From NCBI RefSeq assembly GCF_000426445.1, contig NZ_AUFJ01000009.1, forward strand, positions 310,001 through 374,000: DNA of 64,000 nt. The letters run 5' to 3'. Positions 1-7,968 of the stretch are shown here, in pieces; positions within the stretch are counted from its first letter, which is position 1; every line of letters begins with the position of its first letter. A program made the translations under genes and the position numbers. This DNA is from Brevibacterium album DSM 18261. GTDB lineage: Bacteria > Actinomycetota > Actinomycetes > Actinomycetales > Brevibacteriaceae. The notes under the pieces are model-generated. The model was not told the origin of the DNA and did no database searches. It worked only from the letters and a program-made list of their open reading frames with translations.

Positions 1-1
1 G

Positions 2-1222
2 GGCTTCCCGCTCAGCATCATGGTCCTGCTCGCCGGCGTCACCCTCTTCTTCGCGATCGCCCAGATCAACGGGACCATCGACAAGCTCATCGACAGGGCG
101 CTCGCCAAGGTCGGCTCGAACGCGCTCCTGCTCCCCCTCGTCTTCTTCGTCATCACCGCCGCGATCGCCTCGATGGGCGCGCCGCTGGCCGGCCTCGTCA
201 TGATGCCGGTGGGCATGCAGGTCGCCCGACGCTACGGCGTCGACTTCGCGCTCATGGGCCTGGCGATGTGCTTCGCGATCGGTGCCGGCGGCTTCGCGCC
301 CACGAGCCTCTACGGCATCGTCACCTACTCCACCGCGCACGGTGCGGGCATCGAACTCAACCCGTTCCTGCTGTTCGGCATCGCCGTGGGCGTCTACGCC
401 CTCATGCTCGTCTTCTCCTATGCGGTCTGGGGCCGTCGCCGGACCCCCATTACCGCCGAGGCCGGAGTCGCCGCCGCCGTCTCCCGCGGCTCGGCCTCGA
501 CCTCGTCCATCGAGTTCGGCGAGGGCGATGATGACGACGCCCGCTTCTCCGAGCAGCGGGACGAACCCGCCGAGGGCGGCGCCGGTTTCTCCCGGGTCGA
601 ACCCTTCACGCCCGTCCAGTGGGCGACGGTCGCCGCGATCATCGTCCTGCTCGCCTCCGTCGTGATCATCGCCGCGACCGGCGGGGACCCGGACATCGGG
701 CTCCTGTGCTTCGCGCTCTCCGGTCTGCTGCTGCTCATCGACCCGAGTCAGGGCAGGGCGGCCGTCGCGAAGATCGACTGGTCGACCGTGCTCCTGGTGG
801 GCGGCATCATCACCTTCGTGGGCCTGCTCGAGGAGATGGGCGCCGTCGAGCTCCTCGGCGACGCCGCGAAGTCCGTGGGCTCGCCGCTCATCGCCGCCTT
901 CGTGCTGTGCCTCGTGGGCGGGCTGGTCTCCGCCTTCGCCTCGACCACCGGCATCCTCGCAGCGCTCGTGCCGCTGGCCCTGCCGCTCATCGCCGACGGC
1001 AGCCTGCCGGGCTGGGCGCTCATCGCGGCCCTCGGCGTGTGCTCGGCGGTCGTGGACGTCTCGCCGTTCTCGACCCTGGGCGCCACGGTGGTCGCGACCG
1101 CCCCCGAGGAGGAGAAGAGCCGCCTCACCCGCCTCCTCGTGCGCTTCGGCCTCTCGATGGTGATCGTGGGACCGGTCGTGCTCGTGGGCGGACTGGTGCT
1201 GCCGGCGATGCTCGCCGGCTGA
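2..1222 (+). CDS. MatC/SLC13-type dicarboxylate carrier, 5' end missing
   Basis: The frame is open to the left edge, so the N-terminus lies outside and about 406 residues are visible. Two hydrophobic blocks flank a hydrophilic Ser/Glu/Asp-rich loop encoded around 460-600. The first block (NGTIDKLIDRAL, then a Gly-rich GAGGFAPTSLYG stretch) resembles the MatC N-terminal domain. The second block resembles the DASS/SLC13 permease fold. Known relatives import malonate or C4-dicarboxylates through the cytoplasmic membrane; the substrate here cannot be read from sequence. No catabolic partner is visible on the right side, so the operon context, if any, lies to the left. Confidence 0.75.
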   Translation, partial: GFPLSIMVLLAGVTLFFAIAQINGTIDKLIDRALAKVGSNALLLPLVFFVITAAIASMGAPLAGLVMMPVGMQVARRYGVDFALMGLAMCFAIGAGGFAPTSLYGIVTYSTAHGAGIELNPFLLFGIAVGVYALMLVFSYAVWGRRRTPITAEAGVAAAVSRGSASTSSIEFGEGDDDDARFSEQRDEPAEGGAGFSRVEPFTPVQWATVAAIIVLLASVVIIAATGGDPDIGLLCFALSGLLLLIDPSQGRAAVAKIDWSTVLLVGGIITFVGLLEEMGAVELLGDAAKSVGSPLIAAFVLCLVGGLVSAFASTTGILAALVPLALPLIADGSLPGWALIAALGVCSAVVDVSPFSTLGATVVATAPEEEKSRLTRLLVRFGLSMVIVGPVVLVGGLVLPAMLAG

Positions 1223-1410
1223 GGCCGCCGCGCCCCGAGGCGCTCGCTCCGCTGCCGTGCGGGGCGGGCGCCTCTTCCGTACCCGCTGAGGTCTGCGGTC
1301 CGGATGTCCGCAGCGCGAATCCGTGACCACCGGCACTCTCGCGGCTCCGGCGCGGGAGCCCATCATCGGGGGTGAGCCTCTGCACGCCCCGACGAGATGA
1401 GCCCGACCGC

Positions 1411-2100
1411 ATGACCTCCTCCTCCGCACAGGCAGCCCTTCCCCAGCGACTCCTCGCCCCCGATGCGGCTCGCGGCGTGATGCTGCTGCTCATCGCGATG
1501 GCCTACGCCGGTGCCTACGCAGGCGCAGGGTTCGGCGTGGACGCCTCCGCCGAACCCGCCCCCGATCGGGCCGCGACGTTCGCGGCGATCCTGCTCCTGG
1601 ACAACCGCGCATTCGCGCTGTTCGCGATCCTCTTCGGCTACGGTGTCGCATGGAGCGTCGCCCGGCAGGAGTCCCGGCGCACGGCACCTGCAGACATCAG
1701 GCGCGCCGTGCGGCGCCGGGCGCTCCTGCTCCTCCTGTTCGGCGCGGCCCACGCGCTCCTCGTGTTCCCCGGCGAGATCCTCACCGCCTACGGCTTCGCC
1801 CTGCTGGTGACGGGCTGGCTGTTGCACCGGTCCGACCGCGCGCTCAATCTCGCCCTGCTGGTCACCGGCCTCTTCTCCCTCGTGACGGTCCCCCTGCTCA
1901 TGACGGGGGCCGCCGTCGCCCCCGAGGAAGGTTTCGCACAGACCGTCCCGGGCTGTACATACCTGGAGGACTGGATCGACCGGCTCGTCGGCGTGCCCCT
2001 CAGCCCGGTCTACATCGCCGTCGCCTATCCGCTTCTGTTCCTCGTGCTCCTGGGCTACCGCGCCGGCCGCGCCCGCCTCTTTCGGGCGCCGAACAGCTGA
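1411..2100 (+). CDS. Short DUF418/YeiB-like membrane protein, probably truncated
   Basis: The N-terminus (QRLLAPDAARGVMLLLIAMA) matches the opening of DUF418/YeiB-type multi-spanning proteins, followed by a helix, a FAILFGYGVAW segment and an RRRALLLLLFGAAHALL segment typical of the family. The usual product has about 380-400 residues and ends with the DUF418 domain. This one stops at 229 residues and lacks that C-terminal part. The start at 1411 is chosen because the family motif begins about ten residues later; a GTG at 1372 is an alternative. Either a natural short form or a decayed remnant. Function of the family is not established. Confidence 0.6.
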   Translation: MTSSSAQAALPQRLLAPDAARGVMLLLIAMAYAGAYAGAGFGVDASAEPAPDRAATFAAILLLDNRAFALFAILFGYGVAWSVARQESRRTAPADIRRAVRRRALLLLLFGAAHALLVFPGEILTAYGFALLVTGWLLHRSDRALNLALLVTGLFSLVTVPLLMTGAAVAPEEGFAQTVPGCTYLEDWIDRLVGVPLSPVYIAVAYPLLFLVLLGYRAGRARLFRAPNS

Positions 2101-2228
2101 CACGCTCAACGCCGGCGCTCAAGCGGGCTGTCGCCGTCGCCGACAGCCGTCCTACAGGCGCTGAGGCTCCGTCGCCCCCCAGCGGACGGCGCACAGCCGA
2201 GGCGGAAGAGTTCGGCTATATGCATGCA

Positions 2229-2247
2229 CACATATGTGCAGTATCAT
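2229..2247 (+). promoter_or_regulatory. padR promoter with operator-like palindrome
   Basis: A perfect 10-bp palindrome CACATATGTG (2229-2238) sits immediately upstream of a TATCAT -10 hexamer (2242-2247). The ATG at 2254 follows the hexamer by six bases, so the transcript would be leaderless. PadR proteins bind AT-rich palindromes of this kind near their own promoters, so autoregulation is inferred. Confidence 0.5.
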
Positions 2248-2253
2248 ATGCCC

Positions 2254-2814
2254 ATGTCACTGCGCCACTCGATCCTCGGACTCCTCTCCATCAAGCCGAT
2301 GAGCGGCTATGAGCTGAAGAGGGTCATCGACGAGAGCGTCGGACACTTCTGGACTGCGGATCAGTCGCAGATCTATCGCACACTGGCCGGCCTGGTCGAT
2401 GAGGGCCTCGCGTCCCGCCGTACGGTGGTCCAGGACCAGCGCCCCAATCTCCACCTGCACAGCACGACCGAGGAAGGGCTGGCCGAACTGGACCGCTGGC
2501 TCGCCTCGCCCCTGAAGACGACCGTGGCCCGCGAACCCTTCCTGGCCCGGCTGTTCTTCGCCTCCCGGATGCCTGTGGAAGGAGTGCAGAAGCTGCTGGA
2601 CACGCGCAGGCAGGAGGTGAGCGCGCAGTTGGCGGCGCTCAAGGCGATCAGCATCTCCGCCGCGGACGCGGACGGGTCTGACGAGATCGCCGAGGCCACC
2701 CCGGTCGCGCGCACCCTCCGCCTGGCCACCCTGGCCAACGGCATCGCCCACGCCAGGACGGAGCTCGACTGGCTGGACGCCACCGAGCAGCAGCTGAAGG
2801 GAATCGCGCCATGA
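2254..2814 (+). CDS. PadR-family transcriptional regulator
   Basis: The N-terminal winged helix (about residues 1-85) has the family signature LGLLSIKPMSGYELKRVID, then a wing segment with IYRTLAGLVDEGL. The C-terminal half (about 95-186) is the helical dimerisation arm (PadR C-terminal type). The product would be a small ligand-responsive repressor. The ATG at 2254 is preferred over upstream ATGs because of the leaderless promoter six bases before it. The stop overlaps the start of the serine hydrolase gene by four bases (ATGA), so the two are co-transcribed and the regulator probably controls that hydrolase. Confidence 0.85.
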   Translation: MSLRHSILGLLSIKPMSGYELKRVIDESVGHFWTADQSQIYRTLAGLVDEGLASRRTVVQDQRPNLHLHSTTEEGLAELDRWLASPLKTTVAREPFLARLFFASRMPVEGVQKLLDTRRQEVSAQLAALKAISISAADADGSDEIAEATPVARTLRLATLANGIAHARTELDWLDATEQQLKGIAP

Positions 2815-3863
2815 GGCATCCCTCCCCGGACCGGCTCGAACGGATCGCCGCCCGCGGCGCCTCCGACTCCCGGATCTCGTCCATGAGCTTCCGCATCGAA
2901 CAGCCCTCCACCGGATTCGTCTGGGAGTACGGGGACACTCGCCGGCCGTTCTTCATCGCGAGCATCACCAAGCTGCACACCGCGGCGATCATCATGCAGC
3001 TGCGCGAAGAGAGTGTGCTGACCTTCGGCACCCCGGCTGCCGACCTGCTCGGCGAGGACACGATGCGGGGACTGAACGTGCACGGCGGTCGCGATCACGG
3101 TCCGGCGATCACAGTGGGAGAGCTGCTGGCGCACACCTCCGGACTCCCCGACTACTTCGAGCAGAAGCACCCCGACGGCACCACCGTTCAGACCCACATG
3201 CTGCGCGCCGACCGCACCTGGACGCTCGGAGACCTCCTCGAGCGCAGCCGGGCCCTGCCGAGCCCCTTCCCGCCCTCGACGCCGGGCAGGGCGCACTACA
3301 GCGACCTCAACTACGACCTGCTGGGCCGCATCATCGAGGTCGCGACCTCGAGCAGCTGGGCCGAGGCCTGCCGCGCACGGATCATCACACCGCTCGGCCT
3401 CGGCGACTGGGCGCTCACACCGGACACGCTGGAGCGCTGCGGGTCCGTCGCAGAGGTGAGACACAGCCGCACACCCCTGCACGCACCGAAGGCCCTCGCC
3501 TCGCAGCCGGCCTCCGGCGGCATCGTGTCCACGCCCGCCGACCAGGTGCGCTTCCTGCGCGCGTTCATCGCCGGCGAGCTGTTCCCGGGGCGCGTCCTCA
3601 GCGAGATGACCGCGCGCTGGAACTCGGTGTTCTCTCGCCTGACACCGCTCGCCTGCGGCATCGGGATCATGCAGTACCGCACTCCCCCGGCGCTCAGCCC
3701 GTTCATGCGGATCCCGGCTATGATCGGCCACTCCGGCTCCTTCGGTACCGTGCTCTACCACTCTCCGGAACTGGACCTCCACGTCTCCGGCACCGTCAAC
3801 CAGATGCGCCCGCGCAGCCTGCCCTACCCGATCCTGACCCGGCTCGTCGCAGAGTTCCGCTGA
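2811..3863 (+). CDS. Serine beta-lactamase-fold hydrolase (class C / DD-peptidase-like)
   Basis: The SxxK motif SITK (Ser51, Lys54), a YSDLN segment (Tyr163, Asn167) in the place of the YxN motif, and a C-terminal HSGSFG segment matching the K/HxG motif define the beta-lactamase/penicillin-binding fold. Length 350 residues is normal for single-domain members. No signal peptide is evident, so it probably acts in the cytoplasm, as many family esterases/peptidases do; the substrate is unknown. It is translationally coupled to the padR gene before it. Confidence 0.8.
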   Translation: MRHPSPDRLERIAARGASDSRISSMSFRIEQPSTGFVWEYGDTRRPFFIASITKLHTAAIIMQLREESVLTFGTPAADLLGEDTMRGLNVHGGRDHGPAITVGELLAHTSGLPDYFEQKHPDGTTVQTHMLRADRTWTLGDLLERSRALPSPFPPSTPGRAHYSDLNYDLLGRIIEVATSSSWAEACRARIITPLGLGDWALTPDTLERCGSVAEVRHSRTPLHAPKALASQPASGGIVSTPADQVRFLRAFIAGELFPGRVLSEMTARWNSVFSRLTPLACGIGIMQYRTPPALSPFMRIPAMIGHSGSFGTVLYHSPELDLHVSGTVNQMRPRSLPYPILTRLVAEFR

Positions 3864-4002
3864 AGAGACCTGCGCTCACCTGAGCGCGCACAGATCCGAG
3901 AGCGGAGACGCGCTCGCCGGTGCCACGGTCGGAGGCGTCCGCGCCCTGCAGCTCAGCGCTGCCCCCTCGGCGAAGCAGGCCGGAATCAACGGGAGCCGAC
4001 CC

Positions 4003-4443
4003 TCAGCCGCCTCCCTTGACGAGCTTCATGGTGAGGTGCGAATCGACCCGGGCCACGCCGGGCAGCGCGCTCAGGGTGCCGGCGATGAAGCGCTCAGCCT
4101 CGGCGAGGTCCGCCACCGCGATCCGGACCAGGTAGTCCGGCAGACCGAACATCCGCCGCAGCTCGATGACCTCGGGGAACGGGGCGAGCGCGGATTCGAA
4201 GGCCTCCGCGGTGTCCCTGGTCTTCAGCCCCATCTCCACGAATACGAGCACCTCGGTCCCGCGCCCGAGCCTGGCCTCGTCCACCCTGGCGTGATAGCCG
4301 CGGATGATCCCCTCCTCCTCAAGCCGGCGGACCCTGCGCAGACACGGGCTGGGGGTGAGTCCCACGGCATCGGCCAGCTCCGTGTTCGTGAGCCTGGCGT
4401 TCCGCTGCAGGTGGCGGATTATGTCCTCATCCACGGCGTCCAT
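4003..4443 (-). CDS. Lrp/AsnC-family transcriptional regulator
   Basis: 146 residues, the standard length. Residues 1-60 form the AsnC-type helix-turn-helix (MDAVDEDIIRHLQRNARLT, then TNTELADAVGLTPSPCLRRV), and residues 65-145 the RAM effector-binding domain with GLPDYLVRIAVAD. Family members form octamers or dimers that sense amino acids. It is divergent from an EamA exporter, an arrangement typical of a regulator of amino-acid export. The start at 4443 fits the family's usual first residues; a weak -10 (CATGAT on the minus strand, 4450-4455) would make a leaderless transcript. Confidence 0.88.
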   Translation of the reverse strand: MDAVDEDIIRHLQRNARLTNTELADAVGLTPSPCLRRVRRLEEEGIIRGYHARVDEARLGRGTEVLVFVEMGLKTRDTAEAFESALAPFPEVIELRRMFGLPDYLVRIAVADLAEAERFIAGTLSALPGVARVDSHLTMKLVKGGG

Positions 4444-4449
4444 GAGCAG

Positions 4450-4517
4450 ATCATGCCATAGATGCACACATAGAAGGCATGATAGGCAATCGAATGCCGC
4501 GCACATTTCTCTAGCAT
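4450..4517. promoter_or_regulatory. Divergent lrp/eamA control region with three ATGCC half-sites
   Basis: An 8-bp inverted repeat ATCATGCC (4450-4457) and GGCATGAT (4476-4483) is followed by a third ATGCC (4494-4498). The half-sites lie about 20 bp apart, roughly two helical turns, as expected for wrapping by an Lrp/AsnC oligomer. A TAGCAT -10 (4512-4517) is placed six bases before the exporter ATG. Confidence 0.5.
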
Positions 4518-4523
4518 TGCGGC

Positions 4524-5714
4524 ATGACGACTGCACCCTTCGCCCAGACCGCTCAGCAGGCCGCCGCGCACGCCCTCCTCCGGACGGGTGCCGCAGGACA
4601 GGCGCACGCGGCAGCAGAGGCCGACGCCCGGACTGCAGCCGGCCGCCCCCGGTCAGCCGGCCGCACGGGTGCCCGAGGCGCGCTCCAGGTCGCGACCGCG
4701 GCCTCGCTGTGGGGCGTGGGTGCCGCGGTGGCAGCGCTCGTGTTCGCGGCATCGGCGCTCTCCCCCGCGGCACTGACGTTCTGGCGCTTCGCACTCGCCG
4801 CAGCGATCCTCCTCGCGCTCCACACGCTCCGCAGGATTCTGCGCGGCGGACCCGGCCTCGGCGTGCTCCTCCGCGAACAGGGCCTCGCCCTGGCGATCAC
4901 CGGGGTGCTGCTGGCGGCCGCGCAGTCGCTCATGTACGCGGCGGTCGCGAGCATGGGCGCAGGGCTGGGCAGCACGCTCGTCCTCGCCACCGGGCCCATC
5001 GTCATGGCGGTGCTCTCCATCCCCATGCTGGGGCTCACCCTCAACCGCGCCGGCTGGCTCACGATGATCCCCGCCATCGCCGCGCTCATCGCGCTGCTGG
5101 CGGTGAGCGGGGCGGACGCCTCGCTCACGCTCCTCGGACCCGTCCTCGCCGTGGCCGCCTCGACCTCCCATTCGCTCATGACCCTCGTCTCGAAGCGCCT
5201 CGCGACGGGCGGAGCACGGCCTCGCGCACCCCGCTCCCCCGGCCTCGGAGGCAGCGCTGCTGCGTCTGCGCCGACAGGACGCGACGCTGCCGGATCTGAG
5301 CGGCAGGGGCCGCAGCCGGGTGAGCGCTCCGATGTGCTGGGCCGGACCGCGCTCACCTTCACTGCCGCAGCACTCGCACTCCTGCCGTTGGCCTCCGCAC
5401 AGGGGCTCGCGCTGGGCGCCGAACGGCCGGGACAGGTCATCGGCCTCATCGTCCTGCTGGCGGTGGGAGTGACGGTGGTGCCGTACCTGCTCTACTTCGA
5501 CGGGATCTCGCGGATCGCGCCGGCTACCGCGGGCGTGCTCATGATGTGCCAGCTCGCCGCGGCGAACATCGCGGGCGCGATCCTCCTGGGCGAGGCGATC
5601 TCGCCGGTCTCCGGACTCCTGCTCGCGGCACTCGCAGGCGCGATCATCCTCCACGTGGCACTGAGCCGGTCCCGGCCCACCGCCCGCCACCGGCGCGCCC
5701 ATTCCCGCTGCTAG
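4524..5714 (+). CDS. EamA-family (DMT) metabolite exporter
   Basis: Two EamA repeats of about five membrane helices each. The first starts near residue 55 (AASLWGVGAAVAALVF, FWRFALAAAILL) and the second follows a hydrophilic insert at about residues 230-275 rich in Arg/Pro/Gly/Ala. The N-terminal 50 residues are a hydrophilic, Ala-rich extension that is not part of the domain, and a later start is possible. The ATG at 4524 is favoured by a TANNNT -10 six bases upstream. Family members export amino acids or other small metabolites. Control by the divergent Lrp/AsnC protein is inferred from position. Confidence 0.8.
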   Translation: MTTAPFAQTAQQAAAHALLRTGAAGQAHAAAEADARTAAGRPRSAGRTGARGALQVATAASLWGVGAAVAALVFAASALSPAALTFWRFALAAAILLALHTLRRILRGGPGLGVLLREQGLALAITGVLLAAAQSLMYAAVASMGAGLGSTLVLATGPIVMAVLSIPMLGLTLNRAGWLTMIPAIAALIALLAVSGADASLTLLGPVLAVAASTSHSLMTLVSKRLATGGARPRAPRSPGLGGSAAASAPTGRDAAGSERQGPQPGERSDVLGRTALTFTAAALALLPLASAQGLALGAERPGQVIGLIVLLAVGVTVVPYLLYFDGISRIAPATAGVLMMCQLAAANIAGAILLGEAISPVSGLLLAALAGAIILHVALSRSRPTARHRRAHSRC

Positions 5715-5717
5715 CAT
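5712..5717 (+). promoter_or_regulatory. -10 element for the leader ORF and DHA2 pump
   Basis: TAGCAT lies seven bases before the ATG at 5725, and its first three bases are the stop codon of the preceding exporter gene. The spacing fits a leaderless transcript beginning at the leader ORF. Confidence 0.4.
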
Positions 5718-5724
5718 GTGCAGC

Positions 5725-5781
5725 ATGTCAGGCGCTTCGTGCTCGGCCGCTTGCGCGGCAGTGACCAGGACCTCCCGCTAG
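5725..5781 (+). CDS. Candidate 18-residue leader peptide of the DHA2 pump
   Basis: A short frame MSGASCSAACAAVTRTSR begins seven bases after a TANNNT -10 and ends with TAG at 5779-5781 inside the loop of a hairpin (5773-5789). It lies wholly in the 178-base gap before the DHA2 efflux gene. It contains two cysteines and an Arg/Thr/Ser end. Translational attenuation of the pump is inferred from layout only; a chance short ORF is possible. Confidence 0.4.
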   Translation: MSGASCSAACAAVTRTSR

Positions 5782-5789
5782 CGGCGGGA
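5773..5789 (+). promoter_or_regulatory. Hairpin overlapping the leader ORF stop
   Basis: TCCCGC (5773-5778) pairs with GCGGGA (5784-5789) around a five-base loop holding the leader stop codon. A GGCCGCT within the leader ORF (5745-5751) can alternatively pair with AGCGGCC near 5848-5856, so mutually exclusive structures are possible. Confidence 0.35.
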
Positions 5790-5892
5790 CGTCCGGCACA
5801 GCATCTCATCTGGAACGTCCAGCCGCTTCGCAATCAGACCGGAGCGGCCCTCTCGCGCTGCCCGGTGACTCTTCAGAGCGACGGAGCAATCG

Positions 5893-7314
5893 ATGCGTTC
5901 AGGCAATCCCCCTTCCACCCGCGGGCTCGATCCCGCCCCCGTGCGCGCATGGCTCGTGCTGTGCGCGATGTCGATGCTGCAGTTCTTCATCGCGGTCGAC
6001 GTGACCGTGGTCAACATCGCGCTGCCCTCGATCGGCGCGGACTTCGGCGTCGAGGGCCACTCCCTGACCTGGGTCGTGGTCGGATACACCATCACCGGCG
6101 GCGGACTGCTGATGCTCGGCGGCCGCCTCAGCGACCTTCTCGGCCGTCGCCGCACCCTTCTGGTCGGCACGACGGTGTTCGGCACAGCCTCGCTGCTGGC
6201 CGGGCTGGCCCCCTCCTTCCCGGTCCTGGTCGCCGCAAGGCTGCTCCAGGGTGCGGGCGAGGCCGTCGCGCTGCCCGCCGCGATGGCGACCATCGTGCTG
6301 CTCTTCCCCGAGGGCCCGCGCAGATCGCGCGCCCTGAGCGTATGGGCCGCGGTCGCCAGCTGCGGCCTGGTTCTCGGGTTCGCCCTGTCGGGGATCATCA
6401 CCGCACACCTGGGCTGGCCTTGGATCTTCCTGATCTCGGTGCCATTCATCCTGATCGTGATCGCGGCTGTGCTCGCCCTGGTCCCCGCAGACCGGTCTGT
6501 GCCCCGCGCGCACGGCCGCCTGGACCTTCCGGGGGCGCTGCTGCTGACGGCATGCCCGCTGCTGTTCGTCTGCGCCGCGGTCCAGGCTGGCGAACCTGAC
6601 GCGAGCCCGTGGGTGAGCGCAGCCGCCCTGGTCGGCTCGGTGCTGACTGCCATCGGGTTCGTGCGGGTCGAGTCGAGGTCGCCGAACCCGCTGGTCCCGC
6701 TGGCGTTCTTCGCGGACCGCCCCAGGCTCCGAGCGAACCTGACGACGATGCTGCTCAGCGGCGCGCTGTCGACCTCGTTCCTGCTGTTCACGTTCTACCT
6801 GCAGGACAGGCTCGGAATCGGCCCGCTGGGCGCAGGCCTGACGATGCTGCCCCTGGCCGTGGCGCTGATCGCGGCATCGGTGCTCGTGCCCCGGCTGCTG
6901 GAGCGCTGGGGTGCACGCGCATGCGTGCTGATCGGGCTCGCGGCCGCGGCGGGTGCGATGACGGTGGTCGCGTTCGCGGCCGTCATGGACGGCGGAGCGG
7001 CATGGCTGCTCCCCGCGATGCTGCTGATCGCAGCGGGCATGGGCTTCGGGATCGTGGGTCTGCAGTACATCGCGGTCTCCGGGACCACCGAGGAAGACGC
7101 CGGGATCGCCTCCGGCGTCCAGCGAGCGGCCGACCAGCTCGGAGGAGCATCCGGTGTGGCCATCTGCGTAGGTCTCGGGTTCGCCCCGGCCCTGCACACC
7201 GGAGATCCGTTCGTGATCGCAGCAGCGCTCTCCGTCATCGGGCTGATCGTCGGTGCCGTGGTGATCGCCCGCGCGCCCTCCCCCACCGCGGTGGGGGAAC
7301 CGTCTGCCCGGTAG
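5893..7314 (+). CDS. DHA2-family MFS drug efflux transporter
   Basis: 473 residues with about 14 hydrophobic segments, the length and topology of EmrB/QacA-type proton antiporters. Helix 1 carries DVTVVNIALPSIG, the typical DHA2 motif D1. The loop 2-3 motif A is GGRLSDLLGRRRTLL. Such pumps expel hydrophobic drugs or metabolites at the cytoplasmic membrane. The first 20 residues are hydrophilic. The 178-base leader before it carries a candidate uORF and hairpin. It is convergent with the GNAT gene downstream. Confidence 0.88.
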   Translation: MRSGNPPSTRGLDPAPVRAWLVLCAMSMLQFFIAVDVTVVNIALPSIGADFGVEGHSLTWVVVGYTITGGGLLMLGGRLSDLLGRRRTLLVGTTVFGTASLLAGLAPSFPVLVAARLLQGAGEAVALPAAMATIVLLFPEGPRRSRALSVWAAVASCGLVLGFALSGIITAHLGWPWIFLISVPFILIVIAAVLALVPADRSVPRAHGRLDLPGALLLTACPLLFVCAAVQAGEPDASPWVSAAALVGSVLTAIGFVRVESRSPNPLVPLAFFADRPRLRANLTTMLLSGALSTSFLLFTFYLQDRLGIGPLGAGLTMLPLAVALIAASVLVPRLLERWGARACVLIGLAAAAGAMTVVAFAAVMDGGAAWLLPAMLLIAAGMGFGIVGLQYIAVSGTTEEDAGIASGVQRAADQLGGASGVAICVGLGFAPALHTGDPFVIAAALSVIGLIVGAVVIARAPSPTAVGEPSAR

Positions 7315-7320
7315 CAGAGC

Positions 7321-7358
7321 AGGCTGCCGCGCTCAGAGGGACTGCGGCGCGGCAGCCT
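7321..7358. terminator. Convergent terminator hairpin
   Basis: AGGCTGCCGCG (7321-7331) pairs with CGCGGCAGCCT (7348-7358), placed between the DHA2 stop and the last codons of the opposing GNAT gene. A second palindrome, TCCCCCACCG/CGGTGGGGGA (7279-7298), lies just before it inside the DHA2 coding end. Confidence 0.6.
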
Positions 7359-7968
7359 CGCCCAGCGGCTTCTCCAGCACCGCGAACTCGAGATCGTCGC
7401 GCTGCGGCAGCCCGAACTGCTCCTGCCCGTATGGGAACGGCTCGGTCTCGCCGGTGGGTGCGTATCCGCGGCGGCGGTAGTAGTCGACGAGCTCCGTCCG
7501 CTGGCGGATGACGGTCATGCGCATGCGCTCGGCCCGCCATCGCCCGACCGCGTGCTCCTCCGCCGCGACCATCACCGCGCGCCCGATCCCGCGCCCCTGG
7601 AGCTCCGGCCTCACCGCGAACGTGCCGAAGTACGCGATGCCGCCGGGACGGTGTGCCAGCTGCACACACGCCTGCAGGGCACCCGGGGCAGGAGACCCCT
7701 CCGCCTCCCCCGCAGCCGCGCGGAACAGCAGGACCACAGTCTCCTCCTCCGCGAGCATCTCGCGGGCCATGGCGGCGTCGAGGCGCTGGCCGCCCAGCAG
7801 ATCGGCCTCCGTCGTCCACCCCGCGCGCGAGGCGTCGCCCCGGTACGCCGACTGCACGAGTGCGACGAGCTCGGCGATGTCCGCCTCACCCGCCTGCGAG
7901 GCCACGAGGCCCGCCGCGTGCAGCCCAGCGCTTCCCGCGCGCACCGACTCGCCGCCGACGCCCCTCAT
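7333..7968 (-). CDS. GNAT-family N-acetyltransferase
   Basis: 211 residues. The acetyl-CoA binding motif A is present as VRPELQGRGIGRAVM (R-G-x-G-x core), followed by a DYYRRRGYAPTGE segment matching motif B. Substrate unknown. The start at 7968 overlaps the stop of the ornithine-cyclodeaminase-like gene by four bases, so it is the last gene of a three-gene operon with that gene and DUF488. The first 35 residues are a variable Gly/Ala-rich stretch. Confidence 0.82.
   Translation of the reverse strand: MRGVGGESVRAGSAGLHAAGLVASQAGEADIAELVALVQSAYRGDASRAGWTTEADLLGGQRLDAAMAREMLAEEETVVLLFRAAAGEAEGSPAPGALQACVQLAHRPGGIAYFGTFAVRPELQGRGIGRAVMVAAEEHAVGRWRAERMRMTVIRQRTELVDYYRRRGYAPTGETEPFPYGQEQFGLPQRDDLEFAVLEKPLGEAAAPQSL

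Noticed and set aside
2373-3782. A 469-codon minus-strand frame opposite padR and the serine hydrolase
   Set aside because: Shadow frame; its translation is Arg/Gly/Val/His-rich without motifs, and both plus-strand genes are clear.
7279-7298. 20-bp palindrome at the end of the DHA2 gene as an operator
   Set aside because: It lies in coding sequence at the 3' end of the gene next to a second hairpin, so a role in termination or chance GC pairing is more likely.
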